Shown piece by piece: positions 59,615 to 64,000 of a stretch of 64,000 nucleotides of DNA. The notes below the pieces were generated by a model that saw only the letters and a list, made by a program, of their open reading frames with translations, did not search any database and had not been told where the DNA came from. Both the position numbers and the translations under genes were made by a program. Origin of the DNA: Antilocapra americana (Eukaryota; Chordata; Mammalia; Artiodactyla; Antilocapridae); the NCBI GenBank assembly GCA_007570785.1, contig ML661885.1, forward strand, positions 16,117,458 through 16,181,457, in the 5' to 3' direction. Position 1 is the stretch's first letter. Every line of letters starts with the position of its first letter.

Positions 59615-60091
59615 TGTTGCAGGGAGGGGGACCCCTTCAGGGCCTGAAAGGGGGCTCTTGTCTAACATGAATTATCTGAGGAGACACATGTGCTGACAGA
59701 GCAAGAAACTTTATTGGGAAGGGGGTGTGCCTGGGCCGAGAGCAGGAGGGTTAGGGAACCCAGGAGAACTGCTCTGCCACGTGGCTCACAGTCTTAGGTT
59801 TTATGGTGACGGATTAGTTTCCAGGTTGTCTTTGGCCAGTCATTCTGCCTCAGGGTCCTTTGTGGTGGCACAGGCATTGTTCAGCCAATATGGATGCCAG
59901 TGAGAAGGATTCTAGGAGGTGGTAGGACACTTGGCATCTCCTTTTGACCTTTTCCGAACTCTTCCGATTGATGGTGGCTTGTTAATTCTGTGTTACTTAC
60001 TAGGACCTCCTGTCTTAAAATAACTCATGCAGGTGGTTACTGTGGTTACTGGCCAGGGTGGGCAGTTTCAGTCAGTGTGTTATTCCTAACA
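59615..60091 (-). mobile_element. Ruminant endogenous retrovirus LTR (solo)
   Basis: 477 bp with TGTT at one end and AACA at the other. A minus-strand AATAAA at 59710-59715 (antisense of AAACTTTATTGGGAAGG) sits in an R-like context, and GAACCCAGGAGAACTGCTCT and GGTTTTATGGTGACGG blocks follow. It resembles LTRs that are repeated in ruminant genomes. No viral coding sequence adjoins either side. A target-site duplication is not clear. Confidence 0.75.
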
Positions 60092-61106
60092 CATGTATCA
60101 CGGATCCCAGCAGAGACCTGCAGGCAGGAGCTGCCCGGTCAATCAGGTGTCTGGCAACTTGGATTTACAACCACAAAATCCACTTTCCATACACACATTT
60201 CTCACATTTCCTAGCATTTTCAAATGCCTTTCGGCTTTCCACTAAGCCCCGAGTTGAGTGCAACTGCTTAGCTTTCACCATATATGCAGATGCATTCATT
60301 GAAAACTTAATTGATTTGGCCTCTATTAATTGTTGCATTTGTGATTTGCTACAGAGTCCTGTTCTGCAGGAAGACAGGAACCGGAAGTCATATTCTTCCT
60401 CCAGTGGTGACAGGGAGTCTTCAGATACAGCATGTGAGGAAGCAAAAATAAGCCCCTACTGTGAGAAATGAGAGAGCCCAGCTGAAACTCCCTCCTGCCT
60501 GGAAATTACAGAGACAACTTAATTGAACAATTGGTTCAGCAAGTGGTGTGGTTTTACATTTTCTGAACAAGACTATCAATTACCATAAAAACAGAACATA
60601 CTGTGTTTCTTTCATTTGAAGCAATGCATAGCAATTAGGGAATGGGATCTATTGTGTATAGAACTTGAAACCCAAATTCTGGTGGACTCTGGGAATTCAG
60701 CTTGTCGCTTTGCAAGGATCCTCTTTGAGGAAATTATCACTTCTTACCTTGCTGCTTTTCTGGGCATTTAGAGAATTTGAGGATATACCTTTGACCTTGA
60801 TACTGTCTAATCCAGTTCTCCTTTATTCCACTTGCCATACTTACTACTTGCTACATACATACTTGCCTACATATATACTTGCTACCCTCTGTAGTGTCCC
60901 GCATGGAGATTGAGACCCAAAGCTACAAGAGCGATGTCACCTGCAGAGCCTGTGTGATATGGAAGTGGATGAGCAGATTATGCAGCAGGCTCTGAGGCCA
61001 ATGACAACAGAAATCAGTGCTTCTAAGTTGTGTGGGAGAGTCAGGTTCTCACACCTGTATCAGGGCAGCTCAAGTAACACTTGGAACGTAATTCACCAAT
61101 CAACTA
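60092..61106. other. Intergenic sequence with a possibly conserved stretch
   Basis: 60270-60560 is unusually clean of repeat signatures. It contains a frame ending SSSSGDRESSDTACEEAKIS-PYCEK at 60469, preceded by a TTTGTGATTTGCTACAG acceptor-like site at about 60337-60353. It might be a lone exon or a conserved non-coding element. I cannot assign it. The rest shows nothing. Confidence 0.3.
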
Positions 61107-61318
61107 AAATGTATGTTTTTGTTGCTGTTCAGTTGCTAAGTTGTGTCCGACTCTCTGCGACCCCATGGCCTGCAGCACACTAGGATTCCCTATCCTTTAT
61201 TATCGCCTTGCTCAAATTCATGTCCACTGAGTCAGTGATGCTATCTAATCATTTCATTCTCTGTCATCTTCTCCTTTTGCGTTTAATCTTTCCCAGCACC
61301 AGGGTCTGTTTAAATGTA
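61107..61318 (-). mobile_element. BovB 3'-end fragment
   Basis: Insert at about 61114-61311: GTTGCTGTTCAGTTGCTAAG, CGACCCCATGGCCTGCAGC and ACTGAGTCAGTGATGC. AAATGTA at 61107-61113 and 61312-61318 is a likely target-site duplication. Confidence 0.87.
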
Positions 61319-61527
61319 CACAATTATTTAGATTAAGATGAAGGAGGCTGAACATATAATAACTAACCTCAAAAAGAGTCCTGTTGAACTTTTTTATGAT
61401 GGATGAAGGTATGCTTGGCTGTTATGAAACAACTAGATGTTTTTCTGTCTCTGTTACCATTATTAATGACAAAATTAAATCCAGTGCTTCTGCTTGTATG
61501 TACCATCACATGCAAACTCAAATAATG

Positions 61528-61629
61528 ATAGCCAACATTTATTGAATGTTTATATACTTGTCACTGTCTAAATATTTTAGAAGTGTTAATAATTTGTTTA
61601 GTCCTATACCAAACCTGAGAGATAGATGC

Positions 61630-61671
<42 letters not shown>

Positions 61672-61930
61672 TTGGTTGTACCACATGGCTCTGTGAGAGT
61701 TTAGTTCCTTGACCAGGGATTGAGCCCACACCCTCCAAGTCCTAAGCAGTGGAATGCCAGGGAATTCCTGATAGGTACTACTATTATCCTCATTTCACAA
61801 ATGAGAGGCAGAGTCAGAGGTAAAGTTACATACCTGAAGCCAAGAAACCAGTAAATAGAGAAGCAGGGATCTAAACCCTAGCTGCCAGCTCCAGGGCTTC
61901 ACACACTGCACCACTACACTACAGCTACCT
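61528..61930 (+). repeat. MIR SINE split by a younger SINE
   Basis: The first part (61528-61633: CCAACATTTATTGAATG) and the second part (61770-61930: GATAGGTACTACTATTATCC, TCATTTCACAAATGAGAGG, GGGATCTAAACCCTAGC) are consecutive MIR pieces. GATAGATGCTA (61621-61631) and GATAGGTACTA (61770-61780) are the flanking duplication, matching at 9 of 11. Confidence 0.82.
61634..61769 (-). mobile_element. CHR-type SINE fragment with (TA)n tract
   Basis: A (TA)n run at 61635-61662 leads into TTTTTTTTTGGTTGTACC, TTGACCAGGGATTGAGCCC (antisense B-box) and GTGGAATGCCAGGGAATTCC. Confidence 0.8.
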
Positions 61931-63010
61931 CTCAGCTGATGTTGGAAATGTTCTCAAATGGTATCACAGGAATAAGACACATAATTGAAAATGGCTTGGC
62001 AGGGCAGTCTTTACTTTTGCAGAAGGGTATGCTCCTTTGTCTGGTAGCAAGCACACTGAGTGGGAAGTCCGCTTTGTTTTTCTCCCGAAGATGCAGGTTC
62101 CCTCCTCTAGCTTCTCAAAGGTTAAGGACCATAGAATTACGGTCTTTCCTGGATGTTGCCTAAGGTTTTATTGGACAACTAGTCTCCATGAGGGCCATGA
62201 GTAGTTCTTGTAAGTTCCTGACTGAAGGATTCATATTAACTATTTCCCCATCCTTTTAGTTCTTTGCACATGTCAAGGATAAAGCCTGAGAAATTAGCCC
62301 ACCAAAATGTTCTTTTGAGGAAGGAGAATCAGGAAGTGAAAGGAACAAAGGATTGGCAATGAGCCACCGTTTTAGGAATCTTATTCACAAATCATATACC
62401 TTTCTGTTCAACTATTCTAAGAATGAATCACTTCTTTATTTCTTATAGCTTCTCCTTTGATAGAAAAGACCGTATCTTTCTTACTCTGATAGCCATCCCT
62501 TTTGCTGTTTTGCCTAAAGTGACTTGCTCATGTTGTTTGAGCACTGAGCTCAAGGCACCACAGTTGGGAAGGGCATCCTCCTACCTGTTGGTCATCCTTT
62601 TTTTTGCAACCTTTGTTTGTACCATTAAGGCTGGATGTGGGCTCACCATGAGAGCCAAAGAGAGGGGGTGAGGATGGCTCAGAGGACCCCATTTCCATTA
62701 CTGGAAAAACAGCTCACATTGTTTGCTCAATGAGGTTAGGCCGGGTCAACTTTACCTCTGTATGGATCTCCTTATTCCCAGACTGAACAGTCCAGTGAGA
62801 ACGCTTCAGCTCTGTTCCTTTCATTTAATGAGAAGAAGCTGAAATCACAAAGGGTACAGCATGCGATAAGGTAGGCATGTCAGTTGAATGACAACTTCTA
62901 ATGGGCTTGAATGGAGAAAAAAGAGTGCATGAGAGTGAGGAGGGTCTCACAAAATTCCAGGAATTAGAGTTTTAAGAGATTACAGTTTAAGGCTTTTTCT
63001 GCAAATTCCG

Positions 63011-63015
<5 letters not shown>
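61931..63015. other. Intergenic sequence, nothing recognised
   Basis: Short frames (61939-62163 and 62423-62671 plus) have no known domain. Confidence 0.45.

Positions 63016-63043
<28 letters not shown>
63016..63043. repeat. 28-base poly(C) tract
   Basis: An uninterrupted run of 28 C on the plus strand, equal to G28 on the minus strand. Its exact length is doubtful, since long C/G homopolymers are error-prone in sequencing. Confidence 0.9.
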
Positions 63044-63044
<1 letters not shown>

Positions 63045-63454
63045 GCGTGATGCATGGAAGGAAGAGAAGCAGATCCCAAGAGCCACCATGCAGTAGAAAG
63101 GTATCTTCACCAGTCACTGGCCTGGAAGGTCAATAGCTGGCCTCACCTGCACGTGCTTCCAGGAGAGCAGCCCCAAGCATACTGGTCTGTGGCCACACCA
63201 ACTCTGAATGGGATTTCCAAATGGGTTGAGTGGAGCACACCCAGTTCATTTCTCCGAAATCATCACTTTCCAGGGTATGAGGGTGGGGTGGGATGGGTGA
63301 ATGGCCAACACTGTCAGTGTAGTTAATGTTCTTCTCAGTACACATGAAAGGAGATGAGGAGTGGGAAACAAGAGGCAATCTTCGCTAACCTCAGGCCAAG
63401 TTTTGTATACATGGTGACACATACAGTTGAATAGGACATGACTGCAGATACAAT
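63044..63454. other. Intergenic sequence, nothing recognised
   Basis: No gene or assignable repeat. Confidence 0.45.
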
Positions 63455-63555
63455 CCTTGGAGGAGGAAATGGCCATCCACTCCAGTATTCTTGCCTGCGA
63501 AATCCCATGGACAGAGGAGTCTGACAGATTATAGTCCATGGGGTTGCAAAGAGCA
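63455..63555 (+). mobile_element. Bov-A monomer SINE, truncated
   Basis: GGAGGAGGAAATGGCCATCC, CTCCAGTATTCTTGCCTGCG and TCCATGGGGTTGCAAAGAGC. Confidence 0.88.
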
Positions 63556-63784
63556 TGTAAAAGAGTGACCAAGAAATAAACAGTTGGGGATGCAGACAGA
63601 ACAGCCAGCCGTTGGTGTCCTCTCTAAGGAGGTCCAGTGACCCTCAGTGTCACAGAAAAAACTATGAGGATAGATAGGAAGGTGCAGTGGTCCAAAGCTA
63701 TTGCTTTGCCAGAAGAAAGTAACATCCCATTTCCCCCCTCCTTTCCAGTTGCTGAAATCTGGAGGTTGCAGTGGAAGATTTAAA

Positions 63785-63897
63785 AGATGAGAGGGGAGTG
63801 TGGGGGAGAATGGATACATGTATGGCTGAGTCCCTTTGCTATCCTGAAACTATCACACCCCTGTTAATTGGCTATACTCCAATATAAAATAAAGTCT
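63785..63897 (+). mobile_element. L1 3' terminus
   Basis: GGGGGAGAATGGATACATG, TATGGCTGAGTCCCTTTGC, TGAAACTATCACACCCCTG and GGCTATACTCCAATATAAA with AATAAAG as its end. Confidence 0.88.
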
Positions 63898-64000
63898 TCT
63901 GCCCATCAACTGATGAATGGATAAGAAAGCTGTGGTACATATACACAATGGAATATTACTCAGCATTAAAAAAAAATTCATTTGAAGCAATTCTACTCAG
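63898..64000 (+). mobile_element. L1 ORF2/3' region, runs off the window
   Basis: CATCAACTGATGAATGGATAAG and CACAATGGAATATTACTCAG are sense L1 ORF2 C-terminal sequence. It directly follows another L1's 3' end, so it is a second, 5'-truncated L1 in tandem. The end lies outside the window. Confidence 0.85.

Overview
This window is nuclear DNA of a pecoran ruminant, most likely a bovid (cattle, sheep, goat or a relative). The evidence is the repeat set: BovB (RTE-type) LINEs, Bov-tA and Bov-A2 SINEs, CHR-type tRNA-Glu SINEs, ruminant L1 3' ends and two ruminant-type endogenous retroviral LTRs. I cannot tell species apart from this sequence. There are no bacterial-style operons, CRISPR arrays or multi-exon genes that I can recognise. 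Most of the window is gene-poor intergenic DNA filled with repeats.

The centrepiece lies at 13.5-17.1 kb: a processed, intronless copy of FADS2 (delta-6 fatty acid desaturase). It has an uninterrupted 444-codon reading frame (14194-15528) and every catalytic and heme-binding motif. It also has a 3' UTR of about 1.57 kb with an AATAAA signal and a poly(A) tail. Upstream of the start codon are about 670 bp of GC-rich sequence with two opposed CCAAT boxes. The copy sits in the A-tail of a tRNA-derived SINE. An intact retrocopy that appears to have carried its own promoter-like region is a good candidate for a functional retrogene.

Two other processed copies are dead: a U6 snRNA retropseudogene (3.1-3.2 kb, minus strand, 13-bp target-site duplication) and a CBX1/HP1-beta processed pseudogene (coding remnant 31.1-31.6 kb, minus strand). 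The CBX1 copy has a premature stop and a frameshifting deletion in the chromodomain.

Layout: 0-13 kb holds a BovB fragment, the U6 copy, SINEs, MIRs and L1 ends. 13.2-17.1 kb holds the SINE plus the FADS2 retrocopy. 17-28 kb holds a SINE nested in an L1 and a near-full-length BovB (21.7-24.9 kb). 28-32 kb holds an L1 and the CBX1 pseudogene. 34.4-35.05 kb holds an 89-bp-arm inverted repeat beside a young SINE. 35.2-38.3 kb holds a second near-full-length BovB. 39-43 kb holds BovB tails and a 37-bp inverted repeat enclosing about 1.1 kb. 45.7-47.6 kb holds another BovB. 50-53 kb is a SINE cluster. 54.4-55.1 kb holds a solo LTR inside a SINE. 56-58.6 kb holds an L1 inside an L1 inside an ancient repeat. 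59.6-60.1 kb holds a second LTR. 61.5-61.9 kb holds a MIR split by a SINE, 63.0 kb a 28-base poly(C) tract, and the window ends inside an L1.
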